Source: Planococcus liqunii
Lineage (GTDB): Bacteria > Bacillota > Bacilli > Bacillales_A > Planococcaceae
Assembly (NCBI RefSeq): GCF_030413595.1
Contig: NZ_CP129238.1
Location: forward strand, 2,604,001 to 2,668,000
Direction: 5' to 3'
DNA length: 64,000 nucleotides
The position numbers and the translations under genes were made by a program. A model generated the notes under the pieces. It was not told where the DNA came from, made no database searches, and saw only the letters and a list, made by a program, of their open reading frames with translations. Positions 36,525 through 45,870 of this stretch are shown here, piece after piece; position 1 is the stretch's first letter; every line of letters starts with the position of its first letter.

Positions 36525-39075
36525 TTAATTGCCCGATCGTTTGATCAGTTTGTTCCGTTTCTGCTTTCTTTTCTTTTTTCCGGCTCGGCATTCTTAGCCC
36601 GAACCGGCGAATGGTGATATCTGCAAAAAACAGCAGCATCGCTAACAGCAGCAGAAATTGCTGAATCGGTTTTTGGCTTCCGCTTTCATACGGAATGTCC
36701 CGCATGGCTTCGTCCAGGGATTTAAGAACCTGTCCTCCGCTTCGCTCAGCAAGCGTTGTGAGCAACGGCAGATTCGGATTGCTGATTTTGTATTCAGCGC
36801 CGTATGGCACCGTCAGGCCTGTCCTATAGGATGCCCCGCTTTCATTGGAAATACTGAAGAACACTAAACCCGGTTCTGCGTCCATCGTGACTTCAATTTC
36901 CCCGGGTGCAACCGGTTCGCTTTTCAGCGGCACTTCATTCCCTTGTTCATCAACCGCTGTGACATTGATGATGGCTGATTTTCGGGAAGGGTCTTCAATG
37001 GCATAAACGCCTTGCTGTTTTGCGGTGACCGAGAAAGGAATTTCGGCGAAAGACGGCAGCAATTCGGACACGGTACGGTTCCAGAAAGCCGGCCAGTTTT
37101 GCCAGGATTGGAAGTCTCCGCTCCAACCTCCGCTTCCGGACGTGTAGGCGATGGTTTTTCCAAGGCCGTAATTCCAAGTCGCGAGCACCGGATCTTCTTC
37201 TTCGCTTTCAAGCGCAACAGACGCTGTGCTTTTCGCAGTTGTTGCAATATAGGCGTTCATTTGCGGCACTCCCGCATTGAACAAATCGTTCCAGCGGCTG
37301 TTGTAAACAACCGGATGGAACGGTTTGTCGACAATATAAGTCCGCGACATCATGATTGTCTCTCTCGACAAAATGGCCGGAATGGTCGTGGCATCGGTGA
37401 CATCGTAATAGCGGCCGCTGCCAGTCATTGCCAGGCTTTCCAACAGATTTTTATCTGCGTCACCGCCGATGGAGACCGTCGACAAGGTGACGTTTTTGTC
37501 TTTGCCGTCTTCAATCAAGCTGTCGTAATCGTTTGAAGTCGCTGATTGGCCGTCCGTCAACAAGATGATGTGCTTGCGCTGCAATTCCAAATCTTCCAGC
37601 TGGCTATAAGCTTCTTCCAAAGAGCGGTAAATTTCTGTTCCTCCGCCAGGTGCCACGGACAGAATTTTATCGGCTGCCTCTTTTGGATCAGCCAGTTTCT
37701 CGGTCGGCACGATTTGCCATGGCTGGTCGTCAAAGGCAATGACGCCGACTGTATCGTCTTCGCGCAATAATTCCACGGAGCGCGCGGCAGCTTCTTTCGC
37801 CAATTCCATTTTGGTGCCGGCCATGCTGCCCGACCGGTCCATGACAATGACCAAGCCAAGCGAAGGCAGTTCGTGCTTGCCTTTAACTTCCATTTCAACC
37901 GGCAAAATTCGTTCGATCGGCGATTTGAAATAGCCGCCAAGGCCAAAACTCTGGTCACCCCCGACCATCATAAAGCCCATACCGAATTGCTGGACGGCCT
38001 GCTCGATCACCGCCATTTGCTGGCTGCCGACCGATGTACCGGAAACATTGTCGAAAATGACGGAATCGTATTGCAGGATGGACGACAAATTCGCCGGCAG
38101 CTGATTAGCCGCAATGGCCGTAACGCGGATGTTTTCCGTGTCCAACACTCCGGGAATCGGGCTCGTCTCGCTGCCGCTGACCACCAGCACTTCCGGGTTG
38201 CCTTCCACTTCGGTGATGCTGATCAAGGCATTGTTTTCCAGGAACGCGTCCCCCTCAAATTCCAGCCGGGCTTCGTATTTCGCCATGCCCTCTTCAAGTG
38301 CGGGATACGTATAAGAGAATAAATTCTCCCCTTCTACAAGCGAAATTTTCTGCCGGTCAAATTCTTGATCATTTTGAGAAAACACCAATTGCCCCGTCGT
38401 CTCCCTGTCCGAATCGATAGTGACAGAAAACGCTTGTGCTTCTCCTAAAAAGGCATCTGCAGGCGTCTCAAAACTGACAACGGCTGCATCATTTTTCTCT
38501 GCTTGTTCAAGTGGCAGGACGTCAATTTGGATCCGGTCCCGGTCCAGCCGGTTCAAGCTTTCAAGAGCAGAAGCCTGGGTTTCATTGCCGTCTGTCAGGA
38601 CGACCAGCCGCGTGGCCAAATCCGTATCGCCGCTATTGGCAGCCAGTTCAATTGCCCGGGCAAGATTTGTATGGCGCCCATCGCCCTGCGCCTGTTCTCT
38701 CGGCAGCGGTCGCGGCTCTTTCGCAACCGGCAAAAGCGTCTGGAAATCTTCCGCGAAAGTGTAGACCCCTATGTTTTGTGAATCTTTCTTATTTGAAATG
38801 GCTGTTTCAATTGCGTCGGCTATTTCTGCTTCCAAGCCTTCCATTGAAGCAGAGCGGTCCATTAGAAAAATAATTTGTTCTTCTTGCGCTGGCTGGTATG
38901 CAGCCGGCTCTGCCAGTGCAAAGACCAAAAGAGCAACGGTCAAAAAGCGTATGGCGTAAACAAAGCGATAGAGTGGGGCATACTTTTTAAAGTTTCGGTA
39001 GCCGAGCAGCCCAAAATAGGCAATGACCGGTACAAGCAGCCAAAGCCACAATGGATTATCTAAGCGCAATTCCAC
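36502..39075 (-). CDS. Membrane protein with two VWA domains (operon gene 8)
   Basis: The 857-residue protein has two N-terminal membrane helices (about 9-25 and 37-57). A first VWA domain follows, with MIDAS motif DRSAS at 73-77. Next is a glutamine-amidotransferase-like segment (QYDSVIFDNVSGTSVG, about 340-390). A second VWA domain has MIDAS DRSGS and later DGQSAT (about 410-580). A further extracytoplasmic region and a last helix near 810-830 complete the chain. Both MIDAS motifs look intact. GTG at 39073-39075 follows GGAGGTG; the gene overlaps the preceding one by 20 bases. This architecture occurs in BatA-like proteins of MoxR operons. Function is unknown. Confidence 0.85.
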   Translation of the reverse strand: MELRLDNPLWLWLLVPVIAYFGLLGYRNFKKYAPLYRFVYAIRFLTVALLVFALAEPAAYQPAQEEQIIFLMDRSASMEGLEAEIADAIETAISNKKDSQNIGVYTFAEDFQTLLPVAKEPRPLPREQAQGDGRHTNLARAIELAANSGDTDLATRLVVLTDGNETQASALESLNRLDRDRIQIDVLPLEQAEKNDAAVVSFETPADAFLGEAQAFSVTIDSDRETTGQLVFSQNDQEFDRQKISLVEGENLFSYTYPALEEGMAKYEARLEFEGDAFLENNALISITEVEGNPEVLVVSGSETSPIPGVLDTENIRVTAIAANQLPANLSSILQYDSVIFDNVSGTSVGSQQMAVIEQAVQQFGMGFMMVGGDQSFGLGGYFKSPIERILPVEMEVKGKHELPSLGLVIVMDRSGSMAGTKMELAKEAAARSVELLREDDTVGVIAFDDQPWQIVPTEKLADPKEAADKILSVAPGGGTEIYRSLEEAYSQLEDLELQRKHIILLTDGQSATSNDYDSLIEDGKDKNVTLSTVSIGGDADKNLLESLAMTGSGRYYDVTDATTIPAILSRETIMMSRTYIVDKPFHPVVYNSRWNDLFNAGVPQMNAYIATTAKSTASVALESEEEDPVLATWNYGLGKTIAYTSGSGGWSGDFQSWQNWPAFWNRTVSELLPSFAEIPFSVTAKQQGVYAIEDPSRKSAIINVTAVDEQGNEVPLKSEPVAPGEIEVTMDAEPGLVFFSISNESGASYRTGLTVPYGAEYKISNPNLPLLTTLAERSGGQVLKSLDEAMRDIPYESGSQKPIQQFLLLLAMLLFFADITIRRFGLRMPSRKKEKKAETEQTDQTIGQLIKAKKRS

Positions 39076-40789
39076 GTCGGTACACCTCCCATTCCGCCAC
39101 CAGCAAAATCAGAATGAACAACAAAATGCCTGGTACGAGAGAGAAACGGACGGTTTCTTCTTCACTCGCTGCTTGTCCGATTTGATAAGCCGCTCCCGTT
39201 TCAAGCGTTTTTTCTTCATTGCTCAGCTGAACAATCATTTTCAAGTTTTCACTGCCGCTCGCTACATCATAGATGCCGGGTTCAGCAGGTGCGATAAAAG
39301 GCCCTTCTCCTTCAAGATAGGAGGCCATGTAATTGCTTCCTTTAAAGATTTCCCATTCCCCTGAACCGGAAGCAAGTGCTACAGAACGGTGTTCGTTCGG
39401 CTGGAAAAAGCCGAGAAAACTTTCACTTCCTGCCAATTCATTGACTGCGCTCCATAAAAATAATGGAAACGAAGGGCTTAGCGGCCAATCGGTGGACTGG
39501 ATATCTGCCAGGACAATCAGGTCCCCTTCCGGCGAAACTTGGATAAAGGGTTTGCCGTCGATTGAGGCAATGGTTTCATAGTTTTCAAAAGCCGGATAGA
39601 GATGCGAAACGTAAACTTCTTCAAGTTCGGCGTAGGTGAATAAAGGATGGTCCGTTGTTTCAATTTGTCCAGGTGCTTCGCTCGCTGTTTCATCGTTTCT
39701 GCCCATCAATAAGACAGGTGCATCCCCGGCCAGCAGCTCTGTTTTGTTAGTGACGATCGGCGCGCCTTTTCGATTTGCCAGTTGGTCGGGAGCGAGTGAT
39801 GTTACTTTCATGCCCAGCGAACTAAAGCCGCTAGCCACCAGTTCGTGGAGGCTGGAATCAATAAAAATAGCATCGATGGGCTGCTGCATATAAGAAGCCA
39901 TGGCATTGTCGGCCTTATAATCATCATCGATTGTTAACGTTGCCTCCCATAACTTTCCTGCTGGCAAGCCTTCTACAGGCGCCAAAATTTCTTCTTTCGG
40001 TTCCAGTTTGATAGCCGATTCTTTTTCTATTTCTCCATTTGATAAGCGCAGGGCGCCAGACATCGGTTCGCTGCTTTCGTTGACCACTTGCACGATTGCC
40101 CGTATTTCCCCTTCTGTTTCCGCCAAACCGAATTGGCGGATCGACACATTGCGCAACGGCTCGTCGATGCCGTGGACCGCATACACCTGATCAGTTTTGC
40201 CTGCTAAAGCCGTTCGGTCAAGAGCGTCCGTAAAAATGTGGATTACGGTTGATTCGCTGTCGACCAGCGTTTCTGCAAACAGCAAAGTTTGTTCCATCTG
40301 GGCATTTTCATAACTGACTTGCAGTTGTTCTATCGCTTGTTCCAGCACTTCAAGATCCCGTTCATCCCGTACCAGGACTTCCGGGCTTTGGCCGGTTTTC
40401 ACGATTGTCACCGGTTTTCCGCCTGTTTGCTGCAGCAACCCGCCTATTTTTTCTTTTTGCTGTTCAAAATGGCTGGGACTTCCGGCAAGCATCGTTGCCG
40501 AAGTATCGACCACAAATATAAACTCATTGCCTTCAAGCGTATCCGAATTGAAGTAAGGCTGGAGAAGGCCTAATACACAAAGCAAAAGGGCTGCTAATTG
40601 AAGATAAAAAAGCAAATGGTGCTGGAGTTTTTTCAGATAAGGGGAAGCCTGAATTTCTTTCATCGTTTCCTGCCAGAACAATGTCGAAGAAATGGGCTGG
40701 TCTTTGTATTTCTTCCGGAAAAAATAATACAAAATGACTGCAAGCGGCATGAATGCCGTCCATATCCATCCCCAGTTTTCAATTCCCAT
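39056..40789 (-). CDS. BatA-like membrane protein with VWA domain (operon gene 7)
   Basis: The 577-residue protein has N-terminal helices at about 8-24 and 60-80 and a BatA-type segment (PISSTLFWQETMKEIQ). A VWA domain follows, whose MIDAS is the variant DTSAT; no clear DGxS follows, so metal binding may be weakened. A C-terminal helix (FSLVPGILLFILILLVAEW) is followed by a short basic tail. The bulk is predicted outside the membrane. GAGGTG overlapping the DUF58 stop precedes the ATG. It overlaps the double-VWA gene by 20 bases. Confidence 0.83.
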   Translation of the reverse strand: MGIENWGWIWTAFMPLAVILYYFFRKKYKDQPISSTLFWQETMKEIQASPYLKKLQHHLLFYLQLAALLLCVLGLLQPYFNSDTLEGNEFIFVVDTSATMLAGSPSHFEQQKEKIGGLLQQTGGKPVTIVKTGQSPEVLVRDERDLEVLEQAIEQLQVSYENAQMEQTLLFAETLVDSESTVIHIFTDALDRTALAGKTDQVYAVHGIDEPLRNVSIRQFGLAETEGEIRAIVQVVNESSEPMSGALRLSNGEIEKESAIKLEPKEEILAPVEGLPAGKLWEATLTIDDDYKADNAMASYMQQPIDAIFIDSSLHELVASGFSSLGMKVTSLAPDQLANRKGAPIVTNKTELLAGDAPVLLMGRNDETASEAPGQIETTDHPLFTYAELEEVYVSHLYPAFENYETIASIDGKPFIQVSPEGDLIVLADIQSTDWPLSPSFPLFLWSAVNELAGSESFLGFFQPNEHRSVALASGSGEWEIFKGSNYMASYLEGEGPFIAPAEPGIYDVASGSENLKMIVQLSNEEKTLETGAAYQIGQAASEEETVRFSLVPGILLFILILLVAEWEVYRRGIALR

Positions 40790-40800
40790 GCCGCTTCACC

Positions 40801-41661
40801 TCATTCAATCCAATTTTTCCGTGCCAATTGTTGAAACAGGACGTGCTGAATGCCTTCTTCGATGTCAATCTGCATATAATGAACCCCGTGCTTCGCGCAT
40901 AAAGATTTCAATCCTTCGGTGTGCACGTTCCGTTTATTTAAATACGTCTGCAACGACTGATTGGTCATTGTCACATTAAAGGCGTCTCCCGTTTCTTCAT
41001 CAATCAAACGTATATCGCCTTTAAAATTCGGCATCCGTTCTTCTTCAACCGTCAAATGCAAAAAACGGACATCGTGCGAAAAGCGCGGCACTTGCCGAAA
41101 AAAAATCTGCCAGTCTTCCAGCGGCTCCAAGCCGTCTGAAAGCACAAACAATACCGTCGAATCTTTGGCCGCATAGAAACTTGCATCTTTTGCAAACGAT
41201 AATTTCTCAGGCTGCGGCAAATTCGATATAAAATGCTCATACAGTTTTCGGGCTGATTTCCCTTTTTTCCGAAACGGCGCAATGGCCGATTGGCCCGCAG
41301 AGACAGTCAGCCGGTCATCATGGCTCAACACCATCAACCCGAGTGAAAAAGCCAGTTGCTTGGCAAACAGCCACTTTCCTTCCATCGACTTTGAACTGTC
41401 GATCAAGAGATGGACGCGCATTTCCTGTTCATCCAGAAAACGCTTAATGTAAACACGGTCGGTACGCGCATAAACATTCCAATCCACATGGCGGACATCG
41501 TCCCCTGGATGATACTCCCGGAAATCGGAAAAATCCAGGGACGAACCAAAGCGGGCAGAACGGTGAGAGCCTTTGTGGTGTCCGCGGATTTTCGATTTGG
41601 TGGCAACGGAAAGACGTGCAATCCGTGTGATCCAGTCTCCTGGCAGACCCAGTTCCGTCAT
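40801..41661 (-). CDS. DUF58 family protein (operon gene 6)
   Basis: This 286-residue cytosolic protein carries the DUF58 signature EYHPGDDVRHVDWNVYART (about 50-68). After it comes a VWA-like fold with an intact MIDAS, LLIDSSKSME. DUF58 proteins accompany MoxR AAA+ ATPases. Its ATG overlaps the moxR stop (ATGA), so translation is coupled. It starts the VWA half of the operon. Confidence 0.9.
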   Translation of the reverse strand: MTELGLPGDWITRIARLSVATKSKIRGHHKGSHRSARFGSSLDFSDFREYHPGDDVRHVDWNVYARTDRVYIKRFLDEQEMRVHLLIDSSKSMEGKWLFAKQLAFSLGLMVLSHDDRLTVSAGQSAIAPFRKKGKSARKLYEHFISNLPQPEKLSFAKDASFYAAKDSTVLFVLSDGLEPLEDWQIFFRQVPRFSHDVRFLHLTVEEERMPNFKGDIRLIDEETGDAFNVTMTNQSLQTYLNKRNVHTEGLKSLCAKHGVHYMQIDIEEGIQHVLFQQLARKNWIE

Positions 41662-42650
41662 TTCAATACGCCTCTTCCGGCACCGCTCGCCACTAAATCA
41701 ATCAGTTCATCCGTGCTGATGCCCGTCGCTTCTCCTTCATAATTCAATAGGAGGCGATGGCGAAGAACCGGTTTCGCCACATGTTTCAAATCGCCGATGG
41801 ACACATGGTAGCGGCCTTCAGTCAATGCGCGCGCTTTTGCCAAACGGATCAAACTTTGCAGTCCCCGAGGTCCGCTGCCGTATTGAATAAACTGCCGCAC
41901 CGGCTCGTACTCGGATTGCGCAGGATGCGTATTTTGAATCATATCCACCGCGACCATCAAAATATCTTCTGCAATCAGAACCTCTTTCACCATTTCCTGA
42001 GCTTCGATCAAAGCAGCCGTATCCATCTTTTTCTGCAAACGGATGGAGAGCGAACCTGTCGTCCGCCTGCTGATTTCGGCCAGTTCTGCACGCGTCGGAT
42101 AGGCCACAAGGATTTTGCATAGAAAGCGGTCCATTTGCGCTTCCGGCAAGGGATAAGTGCCTTCCATTTCAATCGGGTTTTGGGTGGCCAACACAAAAAA
42201 TGGCCGCGCCATCTTTTTCGTATCGCCTAAGATGGTCACCGTCTTTTCGCCCATCGCTTCAAGCAAGGCGCTTTGGGTTTTCGGCGTCGCCCGGTTAATT
42301 TCATCGGCAAGCACCATCTGGTGAAAAATCGGCCCTTCCCGGAACGTGAATTGCTGACGGCCATCGGCATCCCGTTCAATCAAACTGGTCCCCGTAATGT
42401 CAGTCGGCATCAAATCAGGGGTAAACTGAATTCGTGAAAAAGATAAATCAAGCACTTCGGAAATTGTGCGGATCAGCATCGTTTTGCCGAGCCCCGGCAA
42501 GCCTTCCAATAATGCATGGCCATCTGCCAAAATCGCATAAAGAGAAAACTCGATCGCTTCTTCCTGCCCAACGATAAAATGGCCAATTTCTTCTCGCACT
42601 TCCTGCAAACGTCCGCTCATTTCAGTGAATTGTTCCGGTTTAAACGTCAT
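41658..42650 (-). CDS. MoxR-family AAA+ ATPase (operon gene 5)
   Basis: The 330-residue AAA+ ATPase has Walker A GLPGLGKT (about 51-58), Walker B VLADEINRATP (about 112-122), sensor 1 ATQNP, and the MoxR C-terminal lid. MoxR proteins are thought to act as chaperone-like remodelers of metal-binding VWA partners. That fits the DUF58 and two VWA genes that follow. A second MoxR paralogue is at 58270-59205. Confidence 0.93.
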   Translation of the reverse strand: MTFKPEQFTEMSGRLQEVREEIGHFIVGQEEAIEFSLYAILADGHALLEGLPGLGKTMLIRTISEVLDLSFSRIQFTPDLMPTDITGTSLIERDADGRQQFTFREGPIFHQMVLADEINRATPKTQSALLEAMGEKTVTILGDTKKMARPFFVLATQNPIEMEGTYPLPEAQMDRFLCKILVAYPTRAELAEISRRTTGSLSIRLQKKMDTAALIEAQEMVKEVLIAEDILMVAVDMIQNTHPAQSEYEPVRQFIQYGSGPRGLQSLIRLAKARALTEGRYHVSIGDLKHVAKPVLRHRLLLNYEGEATGISTDELIDLVASGAGRGVLK

Positions 42651-42664
42651 ATCATCCCTGCTTT

Positions 42665-44083
42665 CTATTGTTCTGATTCAATTGAAGAAAAGTACTGCTC
42701 GACCACTTTTTGCAAATCCGGAGGCAATTCCAGTTTTTCGGCACTGGAGAAATAAGAATCCGAATACTGGCCGACTACGTCTCGATACGGGCGGACTTCT
42801 CCGCGTTCAGCAGGGACAACCGCTTCCTGTTCATCCGCCGCTTCTCCTTCTCCTAACTCGCCGCTGTCTACTTCCGTTTCTCCTGTCCCTCCGATTCGGG
42901 AAGGCACTGTCAAAAGTTCTCGGTTGCCCTGTCCAGTTCCGGCACCTTGTCCTTGTCCCTGTCCATTGCCTTGACCCTGACCTTGTCCTTGTCCCTGTCC
43001 ATTGCCTTGACCCTGGCCTTGACCCTGTCCTTGGCCTTGACCCTGTCCTTGGCCCTGTCCTTGGCCTTGACCCTGTCCTTGGCCTTGACCCTGTCCTTGA
43101 CCTTGACCTTGGCCTTGACCCTGTTCTTGCCCCTGTTCTTGGCTCTCGCCTTTTCCTTGGCCGGTTCCAGGCTGTCCAGAGGAAGTTGCGGCATTCTCGC
43201 CGTTGCCGGTTTGCGTTTCTGCATTTCCGGCTTTTGCCGGGTCGCTATTGGCGATGGTGCGCTGCAACGGCAAATTGACGGGTTTCCCCATATTGCTTAG
43301 GGCCGTTTGGGTTTTCCCGGCTTGTTCAGCCAGCTTGTCAGCAGCCTCTCCCCGTTCTTTGCTTTCCTGCTGTGCCGCTTCCCCTTTACTTTCTGCTAAT
43401 TGTTGTTTTTGAAGAGCCAGCTCTTTCTGCTTTTTCACCACTTCTTTTAACGCCTCTTCAGCTTTTTTGCTTTCCGCCACTTTTTCTTGCAATTCCTTCA
43501 TCTCTTTTTTCAGCGGTTCGGATTTCGCCTCTTTTTCAATTTTTGCCACTTGTTTTTCAATCTGGCTGATTAAATCCAGTTCTTTTTCCGTGTCTTTCGC
43601 TTCTTGCTGCAGCGTGCTTGGGAATAAGAGCAGCAAACTTAAAACAACAGCAGCCGCTAACGAAGCCAGCAGCCATTTGCTAAGCAGCCACTGGCGCGGT
43701 TCTTGTTTAAATAGCTGATAACTGTGCGGCAGCATTTCTGCGGTTTTATTCACAAGTGCAGTTGCCAGTTCACCTGAGCCTTCTGTTTGCCAAGCCGTGA
43801 GCAGCTGGTTATGCGGAGTGAACCGGTCGAGCTCGGTGACCGCTTGATGCTGGTCCGGCAGCCTGCGCATGGAAAATGCCAGCCCCACCACTAATGCCAC
43901 TGCTCCGGCAGCATATGCATAAAATTCATAATAAGGAAGCATAAACAACCGTGACAGGAACAGCAGCAGCACGGCTGCTGTCAAGCCGATCAACAGCGCT
44001 TTTTGAAGCGATTGGCTGATGTGCACACTTTTCAGTCGTCTTGCGGCTCGTTGGACAAAGCCGGCAATGTCCCGGTTGTTCAC
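42665..44083 (-). CDS. Membrane coiled-coil protein with long Gly-Gln repeat (operon gene 4)
   Basis: The 472-residue protein has helices at about 28-48 and 53-71, a third at 136-156, a Lys/Glu-rich coiled coil (about 160-255), and then a tract of nearly pure Gly-Gln dipeptides with a few Asn (about 308-393). A short C-terminal domain ends in LELPPDLQKVVEQYF. The layout recalls DUF4175-type proteins found with MoxR/BatA genes. GTG 44081-44083 follows AAGGAGGG, which overlaps the permease stop. The tract is coded by short tandem DNA repeats and may vary in length. Confidence 0.82.
   Translation of the reverse strand: MNNRDIAGFVQRAARRLKSVHISQSLQKALLIGLTAAVLLLFLSRLFMLPYYEFYAYAAGAVALVVGLAFSMRRLPDQHQAVTELDRFTPHNQLLTAWQTEGSGELATALVNKTAEMLPHSYQLFKQEPRQWLLSKWLLASLAAAVVLSLLLLFPSTLQQEAKDTEKELDLISQIEKQVAKIEKEAKSEPLKKEMKELQEKVAESKKAEEALKEVVKKQKELALQKQQLAESKGEAAQQESKERGEAADKLAEQAGKTQTALSNMGKPVNLPLQRTIANSDPAKAGNAETQTGNGENAATSSGQPGTGQGKGESQEQGQEQGQGQGQGQGQGQGQGQGQGQGQGQGQGQGQGQGQGQGQGNGQGQGQGQGQGNGQGQGQGAGTGQGNRELLTVPSRIGGTGETEVDSGELGEGEAADEQEAVVPAERGEVRPYRDVVGQYSDSYFSSAEKLELPPDLQKVVEQYFSSIESEQ
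42905..43162. repeat. Short tandem repeat encoding the Gly-Gln tract
   Basis: Reiterated 6-bp units (CCTTGA, CCCTGT, CCTTGG and variants on the plus strand) are arranged in higher-order 12-18 bp blocks. They encode (GQ)n on the minus strand. All units are multiples of 6 bp, so changes in copy number would keep the frame. Confidence 0.85.
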
Positions 44084-44095
44084 GTAAATCCCTCC

Positions 44096-44938
44096 TTATT
44101 TGTATTTAGACATATTGACGCGCAAACGCTTAACCGCCAAAAATAGAGCTAGCGCTGCAATGAATAGATAAAATATTAGATAGCCAACCCATAGCGGCAA
44201 GGGCACTACGGTCATGTTCTGAATTTCCTGGGCATAGGCCGGCTGCAGCAATGTAAACAGGACGACCGCCGGATTTATGCTCGCCCAAAAGTAAGTGAAA
44301 GGGGAGAACGTCGGCGTCGTGCTGCCAAATTGCGAGATTTGTGTCGATATGATCATGAAAAATCCGGTTGCAGCCGTCAGGAATATCATGGTGCCGTAAG
44401 TGGCAATCATGGAAACGATGGTTTTCCGGATAATTGTCGAAAACACGATGCCGATGCTGCCGATCGTCAGCAAAGTCAGAAAATAAAACAAAAAGATGAT
44501 CGCAATCTGGCTTGGCGATACGCCGCCGTATAGAAACACCAAACTATAAATTGGCAGCCCCGCCACAATCATCAATAACAAAAAAGCAATAGAAGATGAC
44601 ATTTTTCCAAAAATGATTTGAAAAGAAGTCTGGGCTGTCGTCAGCAAAATATTCAAGGTCTGTTTTTCCCGTTCGGTGCTGATGGCGCCTGCTGTCAGCC
44701 CTGGCGTAATAAACAGGATCAACCCCAGCTGGATATAGGTCATCATCATAAACAGCATAAAACTTTCATCTGGACGGAAAAACCCGCTGCCGGAAAAAGT
44801 TGTGGTCATAAAAATAAAGCCAAATACAAAAATGCTCATCGCGATTAAATAAAACAGGATGCCGGTAAAACTTTTCAAATTGCGGAACCGCAATTTGATT
44901 TCTTTGATCAATACCGGATTGGCAAGAAGTGCTTTCAC
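44096..44938 (-). CDS. ABC-2 type transporter permease (operon gene 3)
   Basis: This 280-residue membrane protein has six helices. The opening NPVLIKEIKLRFRNLKSF and the TEREKQTLNILLTT loop are typical of ABC-2 permeases of the NatB/YhhJ-like kind. Its GTG start overlaps the ATPase stop (GTGA). With gene 2 it forms an export or membrane-remodelling ABC system. No substrate is evident. Confidence 0.88.
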   Translation of the reverse strand: MKALLANPVLIKEIKLRFRNLKSFTGILFYLIAMSIFVFGFIFMTTTFSGSGFFRPDESFMLFMMMTYIQLGLILFITPGLTAGAISTEREKQTLNILLTTAQTSFQIIFGKMSSSIAFLLLMIVAGLPIYSLVFLYGGVSPSQIAIIFLFYFLTLLTIGSIGIVFSTIIRKTIVSMIATYGTMIFLTAATGFFMIISTQISQFGSTTPTFSPFTYFWASINPAVVLFTLLQPAYAQEIQNMTVVPLPLWVGYLIFYLFIAALALFLAVKRLRVNMSKYK

Positions 44939-45870
44939 GAGGCATCTGCTCCTTTCGTAATCGCCATAAAGACATCTTCCAGATCGGTTTCTTCTTCAGC
45001 GAACGACAAGATTGGCAGCTGCGCAGCCATCGCTTTTCGCAGCAGCACCATTTGCTCTTCTTCAGTTCCCCGGTACAGAAATTCAATCGTATTGGTTTCC
45101 GGTTTTTCGACGATTTGGGAAACAAAAGGATCATTTTCAAAAAATGCCGAAACTAAAGAAACCGGGCCCGCCACTTTGACGCGCATTACTTTCTCGCTTT
45201 GCAGCTGTGCTTGTATTTCGCTGACCGAGCCTTGGGCAATCAGTCTTCCGGTATCGATTACCCCGATGCTGTCGCACATTTCCGCCAGTTCCGGCAAAAT
45301 ATGCGAAGAAATTAGGATGGTTTTCCCCATTGATTTCAGTTCCCGGAGGATTTCACGCATTTCGACTCGGGCACGCGGATCAAGCCCTGATGCCGGCTCA
45401 TCCAGGATTAAGATGTTCGGGTCATGGATCAGTGCACGCGCCAGGCACAGCCGCTGCTTCATCCCTCTCGACAGCAGATCGACATACTCGTAGCGTTTAT
45501 GGCTTAAATTGACGAGCTCGAGCAATTGAGGAATCAATTTTTCCCGGTCTCTCGGTTTCAGTCCATAGCTTGCTCCGTAGAAATCCAAGTATTCATCCGC
45601 TTTTAACTGGTCATAGACACCGAAGAAATCAGGCATATAGCCGATCTGTTTTCTGACTTCATGGGCATTTTTTGTCACACTCAGACCGTTAACAAACGCA
45701 TCTCCAGCCGTCGGCTGCAGCAAAGTGGCCAAAATGGTAAAAGTGGTTGACTTGCCTGCGCCGTTTGCGCCTACAAAACCGAAGACAGTACCGTCTTCCA
45801 CAGTCAGATTTAAATCCTGCAACGCATACAAAGAACCATATTTTTTGGTCAGTCCAATGGTTTCAATCAT
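44935..45870 (-). CDS. ABC transporter ATP-binding protein (operon gene 2)
   Basis: The 311-residue ATPase has Walker A GANGAGKST, the Q-loop IGYMPDFFGVYD, the variant signature LSRGMKQRL, Walker B ILILDEPASGLD and the H-loop SSHILPE. An extra C-terminal domain of about 90 residues follows, as in CcmA/DrrA-type ATPases. Its ATG overlaps the end of gene 1 by four bases and its end overlaps gene 3, so the three are translated together. Confidence 0.92.
   Translation of the reverse strand: MIETIGLTKKYGSLYALQDLNLTVEDGTVFGFVGANGAGKSTTFTILATLLQPTAGDAFVNGLSVTKNAHEVRKQIGYMPDFFGVYDQLKADEYLDFYGASYGLKPRDREKLIPQLLELVNLSHKRYEYVDLLSRGMKQRLCLARALIHDPNILILDEPASGLDPRARVEMREILRELKSMGKTILISSHILPELAEMCDSIGVIDTGRLIAQGSVSEIQAQLQSEKVMRVKVAGPVSLVSAFFENDPFVSQIVEKPETNTIEFLYRGTEEEQMVLLRKAMAAQLPILSFAEEETDLEDVFMAITKGADAS

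Noticed and set aside
42947..43300. Plus-strand frames rich in Leu/Ser or Leu/Thr across the repeat
   Set aside because: They are antisense reflections of the Gly-Gln tract, with no ribosome binding site. The minus-strand frame has membrane helices, a coiled coil and operon context.
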